Assembly: GCA_033002965.1 (NCBI GenBank)
Contig: JAURVB010003128.1
Span: 179,556 to 243,555, forward strand
Direction of reading: 5' to 3'
Origin: Piper betle
Lineage: Eukaryota; Streptophyta; Magnoliopsida; Piperales; Piperaceae
DNA: 64,000 bases
Position 1 is the stretch's first letter. Every line of letters starts with the position of its first letter. Below are positions 35,641-48,177 of the stretch, in pieces. A program made the translations under genes and the position numbers. The notes below the pieces were generated by a model. The model was not told the origin of the DNA. It searched no databases and was given only the letters and a program-made list of their open reading frames with translations.

Positions 35641-36960
35641 ATTTACTCCTTTAACATAATTTATATGAAGTGTAATTACCTTCATTACTTCCTTATTCAC
35701 ACTTACAATGTTAACTTCATCATAATGAGTTCTATAAAAAGATTAATAAATAATACAAAGAGAATTCACACTATGTTTAACTTTGTCATAATAAATTCTA
35801 TATAAAGATTAATAAATAATACTAAGAGGAGTTACATGATTCTCAATCAGATCAATGATTCTCTTGACTAACTATAAGGTTAACTAATTAATAGTTAACC
35901 CAACCCGAGTCTATTTTTTTCCCAACGATTTTACAATACAAATACATTCTTTATGGTATAATTTCTAAAGAATCATTATGAGGAATATTTAAATATATTC
36001 TACAATATAATTTAAACACAAAACATATGGTATTAGATGCCTTTGTTAAAATATGTAAGCCAGTATTTGTAACTAAATGTACGACTGCTAAAGAAGGGAG
36101 CGAGCTAAGTTCAGCTTGTGCTTGAACTCGACTAGAATAACTCGAAGTTAATTTGTGCTCGACTCGAGATCATGAGTTTTGAATATATAGGCTTGAAATT
36201 AGCTCGAATATTTTTTATGTTGTTCGAGCTCGTCTTGAGCTCAAATATACTTAAACTGTTTAATTTTCACAAACTTGAAATCAGCTCATTTAGGATCTCA
36301 AAATTAGCTCGATTATAAGGTCAAAAATTGCTAGGCTCGCTCGCTCGTGTTATTTAAAATTTTGATAACTTGTACAATGTTTAACATTGAAATACAACTC
36401 GCTTGTGTTAATTTAGTTATGCATCAGTATGATAACTTGTACAATATTTAAAAATTTGTTTGTAAAGATGGGTTTGTGAGGTGACAATTAGTAACTAATT
36501 AATTGTAGTTGTATTTTAAGTTCAAACGTCCCAATGCCCATTTTATCAATATTGATACAAATTTTCGTAGATTTTTTATGTGTTAATTTTTTTTAATTGT
36601 CCGAGATTTTAGCCATTATGGTTGAGCATGTAAATACCTTCTGATTAACGTGAATTTAGCTTCACTTGAAAAAAAATTAACTAGCCTTTAATTATAACAG
36701 AATTGAATAAAAAGTAATTTGGTCAGTCATTTAGAAAGATGGTTGCAACAACAATCCCTTATGTACATAGTTAATCTTCCCACGATATTAATTTTTAACA
36801 TTGAATTTGAATGTTGATCATTACATGCTTTACTTAGTTAATCCTTATTAAAGCTATATAGACTTGACTCCAAAATTTTCCAAGTTAGATTGGCCCATCA
36901 TAAAAGAGAAATTACGAATATAGTATTTACACATTAAATTCCACACCTTTATTTTTGTTA
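35641..36960. repeat. Truncated PG-upstream unit (U0) fused to DUF3119 fragment C
   Basis: Equivalent of 4401-5795: ~85-bp units (35700-35830), GTTAAC block (~35880), GAGCTCG-rich stretch (36090-36350), landmark CCCAATGCCCATTTTATC (~36530), then the join CACCTTTATTTTTGTTATT at about 36950. Confidence 0.65.
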
Positions 36961-38040
36961 TTTTCCATGTATTACAACTTTTTGCATTTATCTTTTCTTA
37001 GTAGACTAGCAGAGTAAGATTTGTGCTCGATGATGAGGCACTGGTGAGTTACTTTCTTTAAGGATTTAGCAGTCACTCCTTGTTTTGTCATTTGTTGACT
37101 AGGTCTCTATTAGTCACTCGTATTTGTTTGTTGAGTAGGTCACTGTTTGGTTGCATGATTATGCCTTCTTTATGTTACAATTTTTTTTCCTTTACAGATT
37201 ATGATATAATTGGTAACACCTTTTATATATATTGAACGTGATCCATTTATGAATGAATTTCTCCCTTCTTTAACCTGGTAAAGCTAGTTGTTTTTCACTT
37301 ATCTGTTTAGTGGTTAAAAATGTTGGGATTTTAACAACCAAAATCCCCAAACACCATGTTGTGTGTGTTTTGACAAACCCAACAAAAAATTCAATGCAAC
37401 ATTGTTTTATTGTAAAGCCTATGCGAGCAGTGTCAGCATGATTGTGATTGAATAGAAGAGAATAGCATGATTTCATTTCATGTTTTCTTTGTGCTTAACT
37501 TCTCTGTGTCAACACTCCAGGAGGTGAAGATTGGGGATCAACCGTCGAACTCTGTATACCGGAATTCTTTTCAAAATATGGTTTAGGCTTTCATATTATT
37601 TTAATTTTAATTCATACATGATTAATTCTTAATCAGAAATCCTTCCCCCCCCCCAAAAAAAAGAAAAAACTTATGTTTTGTTGAAAGTAAGTATTTTGGT
37701 CGGCAATGTAATTAAACATTGATTACAAGAACTTTTTCCACTTCTGGGAGTCCTCGATTTCCACTGAAAAACGTATGTCGATTTTATCTGATGCAAGAAG
37801 AACGATTGCCCTTTATCTATGTTCCACCATCTTTGAAGAAAATCATATTATAATGCGTAAGGTAATCATCCAAACTATTAATTTTGTTTATATTTTTTTA
37901 TTGCTATTAAATGGAATTTATGGTAGGTTATGTTTGGGATAAGCTTTTTCTTACAAGCATTTTTACTACACATGTAATCACTTCCCTTTTCATACCCTAA
38001 TTAGAACGTTATTTAGCTGAAAATAAAACTTAATATTAAT
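36961..38040 (+). pseudogene. DUF3119-like two-exon fragment (copy C) with 64-bp insertion
   Basis: Exons 37005-37043 (TSRVRFVLDDEAL; TTC to CTC change) and 37521-37553 (EVKIGDQPSNS). The acceptor of the first is GTAG. The intron between them carries the insertion at 37321-37384 and has lost about 24 bp after CCTATGC (CTATATCTTGCT in copy A). No other coding part is present. Like copies A, D and E it is a passenger of the PG array. Confidence 0.6.
37321..37384. mobile_element. 64-bp LTR-like mini-insertion with AAAAA target duplication
   Basis: Begins TGTTGGG and ends CCCAACA, a perfect 7-bp terminal inverted repeat of the TG...CA type. It is flanked by AAAAA on both sides (37316-37320 and 37385-37389). 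The other DUF3119 copies have the empty site GGTTAAAAATTCAATG, so the insertion and its 5-bp target duplication are directly visible. An internal hairpin GGGATTTT/AAAATCCC lies in its left third. The 5-bp duplication suggests LTR-retroelement integrase; a very small MITE is the alternative. Confidence 0.75.
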
Positions 38041-38277
38041 ATTCATTATTTTTAATTTAAGTTTCACCTTATTACAAAATACTATATATTTAATGTTACA
38101 AAATATTGAACTTAAAGAGGTTCAAGCCTCATAGATCGTATTTTGAGTTTTGGTCTGTGTTGAATAACACTCAACCATATAATGAGTTCAAAATAATAAA
38201 ATAATTACTAACTATAAGTTGCATCTTTCGATTGTCCTTCAACCATCGCAAAAATTTCTATCCATATGATAAAAACC
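38041..38277. repeat. Module M remnant fused to PG4 intron 1
   Basis: Matches 55725-55974 and, in its second half, 43450-43553. At about 38278 (AAAACCCATGGTATT) it switches directly into PG intron 1. In the PG6 locus the same two points are about 4.0 kb apart. Confidence 0.7.
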
Positions 38278-40338
38278 CATGGTATTAACTAATATAATAA
38301 CAAGAATTGTGTATATTAAAGCTAGTTGTTACTAACCAATCTTCAATTGTCAGGCCTTCGGAAAGGCATGGGCTGCCGCTTGCGGAAGCACAGAAAATTT
38401 GCCTACACTTTTGGTGACTGAAGGGAGAACATTTTTGCTCAAACCCATCGCTTTTATTGGCAAATGCAAGAGTGCTTCTGGTATTCATGTTCAGGTAACT
38501 CGCCGGTGCACATTTACGTACTCGCATTTTATTTTGTAGGATGTTGTTCTTTTTCCGAGCATTTTTCTACGTTATATTAATGCTCTGGTTATTGACATCT
38601 TAACATATTGGCTCTCTTATTTTTTGGTATATATTGTAGGTATCTGGTAATATTGTAGCGTACAGTGATCCAAGTTTCATGCAAGGGGCTGATCAGTGGT
38701 TAGTGTTTGAAGGAGTGGATGGACTCAAAATTGACGGAAATGGAATGATTGATGGTCAAGGTTCTGCCTGGTGGACACGACAGGTAATTAGTAATTAATT
38801 AATTACACACTAATTACCATTACGACAATCTTTTCATGGCGAATTGACAGTACTTAATCGCTTTCATCTTTGCCTGTATTTTTGCAGACCCTAAATCGGC
38901 CAACGGTAAGCAAATATACAAGCTCGCTACTTGTGCTTGGGCATGACTCACGATCTTATATGATTGATTTGAACGTATAATTTTGTTTAAGCGATACTTA
39001 ATTAATTTGGTGTTGATTATGTTTTCTTTACACGTCGGGGATTTAAGGCGTTGTCATTCCAATCGTGCAACCAGCTGACTGTGAGTGGGATTAAAATGGC
39101 GAACAGCCCAAGAAACCATATTGTTGTGGATGCATGCAACAATGTTCTCATCTATAACATCTCCGTCAATTCCCCTGACAGCTCCCCTAACACCGATGGC
39201 ATCAACATCGGCGACTCTAATGGTGTCGTTGTCCGTGATTCATCAATATCATGCGGTACTAATTAATCATGATATACATATTTATGCATTATCTTCGACC
39301 TGTACGTGCCTGTGGATCGATGTGCATGAGTTCCACCATCTTATAAATATTATACATTATATATATCGTAACTCTTTATCTGTTTGCAATTGAAACAGGC
39401 GATGATTGCATCAGTGTTCTAAGTGGCTCATCCAATGTTAATATTACGAATGTTAATTGCGGTCCTGGCCATGGAATAAGGTGCAAATATGGTGCTCCGA
39501 TTACGAATAATTAAGCTAGTAAAAAGAAATTTAGTAATTTTCATTCTTGGCTGTGTATTCAATATGCAATATGTGCTGTTGTACTACCATTGGAAATTTG
39601 GGAAATCAACCTTATTATACCATACAACGTGGTGCAGTATTGGAAGTTTGGGAATGAATATGGCCACGAGTCAAGTTTCAGATGTTCATGTGTCATATTG
39701 TACTTTCACCCAGACACAGAATGGAGCAAGGATCAAGACCTTCCAGGTTATTTTTGTGCCTTCTATTCTTAATTAATATGTCACTTATATTGACTAAGTA
39801 AGATATAATATAATGTAATACCCTCATCCAGGGAGGTTCGGGGTACGCAAGGGGAATCACCTTCCAACATCTACAGCTTGACAGAGTTGATAATCCAATT
39901 GTCATCGACCAGTATTACTTCAGCAGGCAAAACTCTGTAAGTACTAATTGGTGCTATTGTTACACCGTTTACCCGTGAGATCACATGGCCAATACTATAT
40001 ATATAAAGTGATTACAAAGCATCAAACAAGATGCTAGCTGGATATATTGTACGCTCTAACAATTGCAATTTCTTGGTGATAAATGATGTTGCAGTCGAAA
40101 GCAGTGGCAATAAGCGACATCGGAATTCGACGACGTGCGAGGAACTGGTACCTTGGAGGTAGTAGTGAAACTTGTATGCAGCGATAGTGTGCCCTGCAGT
40201 AACATCCGCCTGCGAGGAATAAACTTGCGTACCACATTACCAGGGAAGACGGCAAAGGCTCTTTGCTGGAAGGTGCAAGGATCCGAAACAGCAGAGTCTG
40301 TGCCTCCGGTGCCATGTTTGTCTAAAAACGCTTCTTAA
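38278..40338 (+). pseudogene. PG4: polygalacturonase pseudogene lacking exon 1
   Basis: Exons 2-9 of the GH28 gene at 38354-38494, 38640-38783, 38888-38905, 39048-39255, 39399-39480, 39638-39746, 39832-39936 and 40095-40338. Promoter, exon 1 (signal peptide) and the start of intron 1 are missing, replaced by module M. Exons 2-8 are open and keep NTDG, GDDC, GPGHGIS, RIK and IDQYY. Exon 9 has an extra G (GACATCGGAATTC, near 40127), which shifts frame and reaches a TAG about 25 codons later. PG6 reads GACATCGAATTC here. Two independent defects make it non-functional. Confidence 0.9.
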
Positions 40339-41345
40339 CGCAAGCCAAGATCAATCATCGATTCCATTATTGATGCTTGATCGATTTGTTCTTGGCGGGG
40401 AATTTGATAAGCTAGGCAAAAAAATTAATCCAAACTAATAAGGAGCCAAAGCCCATTACCTACTAGGGGGAAATATTTGTATAAGCAAACATAACATTGT
40501 TTGGTCTCGAGCCTGTTTGATTGATCACCAGGTCGACTACTCAAGTTCTCCTGTTTAAACCTTCTTTAATTGAGATCTTCATTTTGTTTATTTAATTTTA
40601 TTTTTTAAGAAATGGGCAAGAACAAATGTTTGGAATTTAAAATAAAGAAAAAAATGTCTTTAAAATGGATAGGAAGCAATATGACCCGTCTCGGCAACAA
40701 AAGATGAAAGCCAACAATAATCATAACTGTTGTACTTAAAACTTCATATGATTATACTTAAAATTGAAAATTCGATTATAAAGTTGGAATTCCTGATTTT
40801 TCCGTATAAAAGTATTAGGGAATCCGTGATTCCATCATATTTTGAAATTAAAAAGTAATTATACATAAATAACCTTCAAAACACCATAAAGATGGGTTTG
40901 TGAGGTGACAATTAGTAACTAATTAATTGTAGTTGTATTTTAAGTTAAAACGTCCCAATGCCCATTTTATCAATATTAATACAAATTGTAATAGATTTTT
41001 TATGTGTTAAAAATTTTTTTTGTAATAGTCCGAGATTTTAGCCTTTATGTTTGAGCATGTAAATACCTTCTGATTAACGTGAATTTGGCTTCAGTTGAAA
41101 AGAAAATTAACTAGCCTTTAATCATAACAGAAGTGAATAAAAAATAGTTTAGTCAATTAATTAGAAAGATGGTCTCAACAGAAATCCCTAATGTACATAG
41201 TTAATCTTCCCTTGGTATTAATTTTTAACTTTGAATTTGAATGTTGATCATTACCTGCTTTACTTAGTTAATCCTTATCAAAGCGATCTTAAAAGTGAAA
41301 TTACGAATATAGTATTTACACATTGAATTCCACACCTTTATTTTT
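40339..41345. repeat. Shortened PG4 3' flank joined to upstream-unit remnant
   Basis: 40339-40885 matches the proximal 3' flank of PG6. At about 40885 (CAAAACACCATAAAGATGGG) it jumps into the middle of an upstream unit (counterpart 36465 onward). The distal flank, ~190-bp repeats, GTTAAC blocks and GAGCTCG region are deleted. It ends at the usual join to DUF3119 intron (~41340). Confidence 0.65.
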
Positions 41346-43440
41346 ATTATTTTCCATGTATTACAACTTTTTGCATTTATCTTTTCTTATCAGACTAGCA
41401 GAGTAATGTTTGTGTTCGATGATGAGGCACTGGTGAGTTACTTTCTGTCAATATTTAGCAGTCACTCCTTGTTTTTTCATTTGTTGACTACGTCTCTATT
41501 AGTCACTCGTATTAGTTTGTTGAGTAGGACACTGTTTGGTTGCACGATTATGCCTTGATTATGTTACAATTTTTTTCCTTTACTGATTATGATATAATTG
41601 GTAACACCTTATATATATTGAACCTGATCCATTTATGAATGAATTTCTCCATTCTTTAACCTTGTAAAGCTAGTTGTTATTCACTTATCTGTTTGGTGGT
41701 TAAAAATTTAATGCAACATTGTTTTATTGTAAAGCCTATGCTATATCTTGCTTTGTAATCTCAGAAGCAGTGTCAGCATGATTGTGATTGAATAGAAGAG
41801 AATAGCATGATTTCATTTCATGTTTTGTTTGTGCTTAACTTCTTGTTAAGCGTTTAAAATATATAATATTTACCCATGTTTTTAATATGATTTTATACTT
41901 CCCGGGTATAAACATTATTAATTAAGTAATATTTTACTTTATATTTTTTATTTAATTAATATTTTATTATATATGCTTAACTTTGATGTTTTAATGCAGA
42001 AAAAGATGAATAAATTAAGCTTCGGATTTGATTGGTCATGACACTTGGCACCACCCAATGGCTACAATGTATGGTGTTCAATGGAGTCGATCAGTTGGAA
42101 ATGTAAAGGGACATTATAATTAATTAGATTACGTCGATTTGTGAACACCCTCTTCGAATTCTTGTATCTCCACTTCTATATAAAGGGGTGGTCATTTGTT
42201 GTTGATTATATCTGATCTCTTGGCTTCGGAGTGTAGTGAAAGTAGTTTCGGAGTGTAGTGAAAGTAGTAGTTTTAGTTTTTGTAATTTATTTTTCTTTTA
42301 TAATAAAAATTAGTTTCTTTTTTATAATATTTTCTATTTTTATTCTGAAATAGTCTCTTATTTTCGCTCTAGAGAAGAATGGAACTTAACATGATTTAAT
42401 TAAATTTATTTCAAGTTTTTACTCTTTTATTCAATCATATTGTTTAAATTATCATATTCTTTCATATTCTTAATGCAAAGAATAGATTGATCACCTAGAT
42501 CATGAGGTTTAATTAGATTTCGGGAGAAATTAATTAGATTAGTCATTGGTAGTTCATCATACGGAGTCTTTTGACTTGTTTGTCGTTGTGGTCGGAAGAT
42601 ACACAACACCGTATGCGGTTGGCAATTCTTAATGTATTATTTTGTTAATTAATCAATTATCACCGGGAGGTAGAAATTGATGCAAAATAATAGAAGCATG
42701 AAGGTGCGGGAGCCACCATGTCATATAATTATCCTAGATCGACAATCCGAGGGAATAAAAGATAAAGAGTAAGATTTGATGAAATTAAATTCATGTTAAG
42801 GGAAATTCAACTCTAGAACGAGTTTTATAATTTTAACTTCGCCTTTAATTTAAAGATATTAATTAGATTTAGTTAAGTTGGTTGTCTTTGTTTTGTCTTT
42901 CATTTTATTCTCTTTAATTAATTTAAGGAAATTCATTTCCCTGTGGGACGATACTCGATTATATTACTTGTTGCGACCATGTATACTTGCATGTCACTGA
43001 AAATATTCTAAACACTTCCAACACTCCGGTGATGATTGGGGATCAGCTGTCGAACTTGGTATACAGTAATTCTCTTCAAATTATGGTTTAGGCTTTCATA
43101 TTATTTTAATTTTAATTCATACATGATTAATTCCTAAGAAGAAATCTCACCCCCCCCCCCCAAACTTATGTTTTGTTGAAAGTAAGTATTTTGGTTGGTA
43201 GTGTAATTAAACATTGATTACAATAATTAAACATTGATTACAAGAACTTTTTCCTGCTTGTGGGAGTCCTCGATTTCCATTGTAAAACATATGTCGATTT
43301 TATCTAATCCAAGAAGAACAATTGCCCTTTGTCTATGTTCCACCATCTTTGAATAAAGTCATATTATAATGCGTAAGGTAATCATCCAAACTATTAATTT
43401 TGTTTATAATTTTTTATGGCTATTAAATATAATTTATGGT
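41346..43440 (+). pseudogene. DUF3119-like fragment (copy D), split by a solo LTR
   Basis: Exon 41394-41432 reads TSRVMFVFDDEAL. The second exon survives in decayed form at about 43026-43057 (after ACTCCGGTGATGATTGG, with the CAGGAGGTGAAG start damaged). The intron between them is split by the LTR at 41844-43014. A C-homopolymer is at 43149-43161. Confidence 0.55.
41844..43014. mobile_element. Solo LTR, ~1.17 kb
   Basis: Starts TGTTAAGCG and ends TTCTAAACA, so it has TGTT...AACA ends. The flanks are CTTCT on the left and CTTCC on the right. Copy E, the empty site, reads AACTTCTTTGTGTCAACACTCC, so a CTTC(T) duplication followed by loss of TTTGTGT explains the right side. Inside are a promoter-like CTATATAAAGGGG (~42177), a 21-bp direct repeat (TTCGGAGTGTAGTGAAAGTAG, about 42223 and 42244) and a CCCTGTGGGACGATACTCG tail typical of plant LTR retrotransposons. 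No gag-pol coding or second LTR is present. Orientation and superfamily are uncertain. Confidence 0.75.
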
Positions 43441-45599
43441 AGGTTATGTTTAGTTCAAAATAACAAAATAATTACTAACTATACGTTGCATCTTTCGATT
43501 GTCCTTGAACCATCGTAAAAATTTCTGTCCATATGATAAAAACCCAACTGCAGGGATAATTTCATGATAGTAATAAAATAATAAAAAAAATTAAGGTTAA
43601 ATATAAGTCTTTTTTGACTTTTATTGTAGCAAACTGTCCACCATACTGACAACTACTATTTATGATCATGAACGCTTTAAACATATGTCGTAACTAATAT
43701 TTTAATCTTTGAACTATGTAGTGGACTTACAATAGATGAGCCCGACTCATCTTTAACACGAAAATGTTAGAACTCTACTTCTGTCTCGCCAATTAACAAT
43801 CCGATTAACCTTAGCAACGTTCATACAAATTATACATACCTTATTCTAAGCGACTTTGTTACTTTAATTTAATAATGAAAGGTTAATTACCGGAAAGGAT
43901 GTAAGAAAATTTTGGCCACAAAATTGTGCAAAAGTCTAGCCTAATCTCTTTTTATAAAGGGTGGAAGATGATGGTTACACAATAGGTGTAATTACCTTCA
44001 TTATTTCCTATGTTAACTTCGTCATAATGAATTCTATATGAAGATTAATAAATAATACTAAGAGGAGTTACATGATTTTTAATTAGATTAATAACTCTAT
44101 TGACTACCCATATGGTTAACTAGTTAACAGTTAACCCAACTCGGGTTACACAATAAGTGTAATTACGTTCCTTACTTCCTTATTCACCGTTAAAGATGTT
44201 AACTTCATAATAATGAATTATATATAAAGATTAGTAAATAATACTAAGAGTATTTACACTTAAAAGATGTTAACTTCATCATAATAAATTCTATATAGAG
44301 ATTAATAAATAATACTAAGAGGAGTTACATGATTTTCAATTAGATTAATGACTCTCTTAACTACTCATAAGGTTAACTAGTTAACAATTAATCCAACTCG
44401 AGTCTATTTTTTTCCCAAGTATTTTACAATACAAATACATTCTTTATGTTAAAATTTCTAAAGAATCATTATAAAGAATATTTAAATATATTCGATAATA
44501 CATTTTAAACACAAAACATATGATATTAGATGCCTTTACTAAAATGTTTAAGCATGTATCTGTAACTGAATGTAGGACTGCTAAACAAACGAGCGAGCCG
44601 AGCTCAGCTTGTGCTTAAAGTCAACTCAAATAACTCGAAGTTCATTCGTACTCGACTTGAGATCGAATGAGTTTTGAACATATATACTCAAAATCGACTT
44701 GAACATTTTTTATGTTATTCGAGCTCATCTCGAACTCAAATATACTTTAACTGTTTAATTTTAACAAGCTTGAAACTAGCTCGTTTGGGATCTCAAAATT
44801 AGCTCTATTATAAGGTCAAAAGTAGCTCCGCTCGCTCACTCGTGTAATTTAAAATTTTAATAACTTATTCAATATTTAACTTTGAAACTCAACTCGCTCG
44901 TGCTAATTTAGTTATGCATCAGTAATGATAACTTTTACAATATTTAAAATTTTACTTACAAAGATGGGTTTGTTAGGTAACAAGTAGTAACTAATTAATT
45001 GTAGTTGTATTTTAAGTTGAAACGTCCCAATGCCCATTTTATTAATATTGATACAAATTGAAATAGATTTTTTATGTGTTAAAAAAAATTGTAATAGTCC
45101 TTGATTTTAGCCTTTATGGTTGAGCATGTAAAAGCCTTCTAATTAATTTGAATTTAGCTTTAGTTGAAAAAAAATTAACCCGCGTTTTATCATAATAGAA
45201 TTAAATAAAAAGTAATTTGGTCAGTCATTTAGAAGGATGGTTGCAATACTGTATGTAGTTGATCTTCCCACGATATTTATTTTTAAATTTTAATTTTAAT
45301 TTTGATCATTACCTACTTTACTTAGTTAATCCCTATTAATTAATCCCTATTAATACCATATAGACATGAGTCCAAAATTAACCAAAATATATATAGATTT
45401 ACGTATCATAAAAAAGAAATTACGAATATAGTATCGACACTTTGAATTCCACACCTTTATTTATGGTATTTGGAAATTAATTTCCACACTTTATTTATGG
45501 CTATAAATACGTAACCTAATAGGTCAATTAACTATGTTAAATATATAACAAGTCAGGAGATATATAACAAGTCAGGAGAGCTTGAATATTTGAATCAAA
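43441..45599. repeat. Module M and outer PG-upstream unit (U1) before PG5
   Basis: 43450-43970 is module M, then U1: ~85-bp units (44010-44070, 44190-44330), palindromic GTTAACTAGTTAAC blocks (~44115, 44375) and a GAGCTCG-rich stretch (44590-44840). It matches 55880-58000 closely. A duplicated AATCCCTATT (45330-45352) is shared with the PG6 side. No gene was seen. Confidence 0.65.
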
Positions 45600-45737
45600 G
45601 AGTAAATACCAATAGTACGAAAAATTAATAGTTTTTCTTTTTCAGCATTTTTTGTTTAATCGATAATAAAGATCTGTCGACGAGAAAATGCAATGGTTTT
45701 AGTTTGGTTTCATTGAACAATGCAGGGCTTGTTGACC
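45600..45737 (+). pseudogene. Orphan PG leader and exon 1 start (before PG5)
   Basis: Retains the leader, the CAATGGTTTTAG start context and the exon-1 ATG (45720-45722) before the GGGCTTGTTGACCCCC join. Its TATA-like box has been deleted (the sequence goes from GGTCAATTAAC to AACAAGTCAGG with a duplicated ATATATAACAAGTCAGGAG). It is less likely to start transcription than the orphans before PG2 and PG3. Confidence 0.65.
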
Positions 45738-47331
45738 CCCTTACCTAGTTAACAGTTAACCCAACAATAAGTGTAATTACCTTCGTTACTTCCTTATTCA
45801 CACTTAAAATATTAACTTCGTCATAATGAATTCTATATAAAGATTAATAAAAAATACTCTTAAAGATGTTAACTTCGTCATAATAAATTCTATATAAAGA
45901 TTAATAAATAATACTAATAGTATTCACACTTAAAGATGTTAACTTCGTTATAAAAAATTCTGTATAAAGATTAATAAATAATAATAAGAGGAGTTACATG
46001 ATTTTCAATTATATTAATCACTTTTTGACTACCGATAGGGTTAACTAGTTAACAGTTAACCCAACTCGAGTATATTTTTTTCTTAAGGATTTTACAATAC
46101 AAATACATTCTTTATGTTAAAATTTCTAAAGAATCATTATAAGAAATATTTAAATATATTCGACAATACATTTTAAATACAAAACCTATGGTATTAGATG
46201 GTTTTACTAAAATGTTCATGCATGTACTTGATATCTGACTGCTAAATGAGCAAGCGAGCCAAGCTCAGCTTGTGCTTGAACTCGACTCGAATAACTCAAA
46301 ATTTATTTGAAATCGTACGAGTTTTTATGTTGTTCGAGCTCGTCTAGAGCTCAAATATACTTAAACTGTTTAATTTGACGAGCTTGAAACCGGCTCGGTT
46401 GGGATCTTGAAATTAGCTAAATTATAAAGTTAAAAGTAGCTCGGCTTGCTCGCTCATGTTATTTAAAATTTTGATAACTTGTCAAATATTTAACTTTGAA
46501 ATACAACTCGCTTGTGTTAATTTAGTTATGCATCAGTATGATAACTTGTACATTATTTAAAATTTTGTTTGTAAAGATGGGTTTATGAGGTGACAATTAG
46601 TAACTAATTAAATATAGTTGTATTTTAAGTTGAAACGTCCCAATGCCCATTTTATCAATATTGATACAAATTGTAATAGATTTTTTATGTGTTAAAAGAA
46701 AATTGTAATAGTCCTAGATTTTAGCCTATATAGTTGAGCATGTAAATACCTACTGATTAATGTGAATTTAGCTTCATTTGAAAAAATATTAACCAACCTT
46801 TGTAATTTGGTCAGTAATTTAGAAAGATGGTTGGAACAACAATCCCTACTGTCCGTTACGGTATTGATTTTTAACTTTGAATTTTAATGTTGATCATTAC
46901 CACTTTACTTAGTTAATCCTTATTAAAGCCATATAGACTTAGACTCCAAAATTGACCAAAATATTGTTAGGCTGACCTATAATAAAAGAGAAATTATGAA
47001 TATAATATTTACACATTGAATTCAACACCTTTATTTATAATATTCACACATTAAATTCTACACCTTTATTTATAGCCCATAAATACTTAACTTTAATAGA
47101 TCAATTGAATTTAAGTTAAATTTAAATAACAGCATATAATACAATTTAATATTCATCTATATATTCATGTCCAACATCCAACAAGCACAAGTCGTTTTTA
47201 GGAGATTCAAGCAGTAAATAACAATGGTATGAAAAATTCATCGTTTTTCTTTTTAAGGATTTTTTGTTTAATTAATAAGAAGGATCTATCGACGAGAAAA
47301 TGCAATGGTTTTAGTTTAGTTTGATGGAACC
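45738..47331 (+). promoter_or_regulatory. Upstream unit (U2) and promoter of PG5
   Basis: Three ~85-bp GATGTTAACTTCGTTAT-type units (45800-45990), GTTAACTAGTTAACAGTTAAC block (~46040), GAGCTCG-rich region and TATA-like TCTATATATTCATG at about 47157. It is nearly identical to 58140-59733 (PG6), so the lost start codon arose before the two were copied. Confidence 0.6.
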
Positions 47332-48177
47332 GTGCAGGGCTTTTTGACGAGTATACTAGTGATCATAGTTTCTAGTTCATCGATTTGGTGCATGGCAAAT
47401 GCTCAGACATACAATGTTGTTGATTATGGAGCTGTTGGAAATGGGAAAACTGATGACACCCAAGTACGTATATACCACTTACATACATTGCCATTTTTAC
47501 TTTTAACGAGCTAGAACTAAAATTACAAATGCAAAATTTTCTTTCTTTAAGAAAACTACATGGTATTAACTAATATAATAACAGGAATTGTGTGTATTAA
47601 AGCTAGTTGTTACTAACCAATCTTCAATTGTCAGGCCTTCGGAAAGGCATGGGCTGCTGCTTGCGGAAGCACAGAAAATTTGCCTACACTTTTGGTGACT
47701 GAAGGGAGTACATTTTTGCTCAAACCCATCGCTTTTATTGGCAAATGCAAGAGTGCTTCTGGTATTCATGTTCAGGTAACTCGCCGGTGCACATTTACGT
47801 ACTCGCATTTTATTTTGTAGGATGTTGTTCTTTTTCCGAGCATTTTTCTACGTATATTAATGCTCAGGTTATTGAAATCTTAACATATTGGCTCTCTTAT
47901 TTTTTGGTATATATTGTAGGTATCTGGTAATATTGTAGCGTACAGTGATCCAAGTTTCATGCAAGGGGCTGATCAGTGGTTAGTGTTTGAGGGAGTGGAT
48001 GGACTCAAAATTGACGGAAATGGAATGATTGATGGTCAAGGTTCTGCCTGGTGGACACGACAGGTAATTAGTAATTAATTAATTACACACTAATTACCAT
48101 TACGACAATCTTTTCATGGCGAATTGACAGTACTTAATCGCTTTCATCTTTGCCTGTATTTTTGCAGACCCTAAATC
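47332..48177 (+). pseudogene. PG5: polygalacturonase 5' part, cut off inside exon 4
   Basis: Exons 1-3 (47332-47463, 47635-47775, 47920-48063) and the first 10 nt of exon 4 (48168-48177) of the GH28 gene, nearly identical to PG6. The exon-1 start is GTG (47332) where intact copies have ATG, and the upstream ATG at 47305 meets an in-frame TAG after four codons. The gene ends at 48177 in ACCCTAAATC; catalytic exons 5-9 are gone. The break is followed by a 16-nt copy of intron 3 and then unrelated DNA. Confidence 0.88.
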
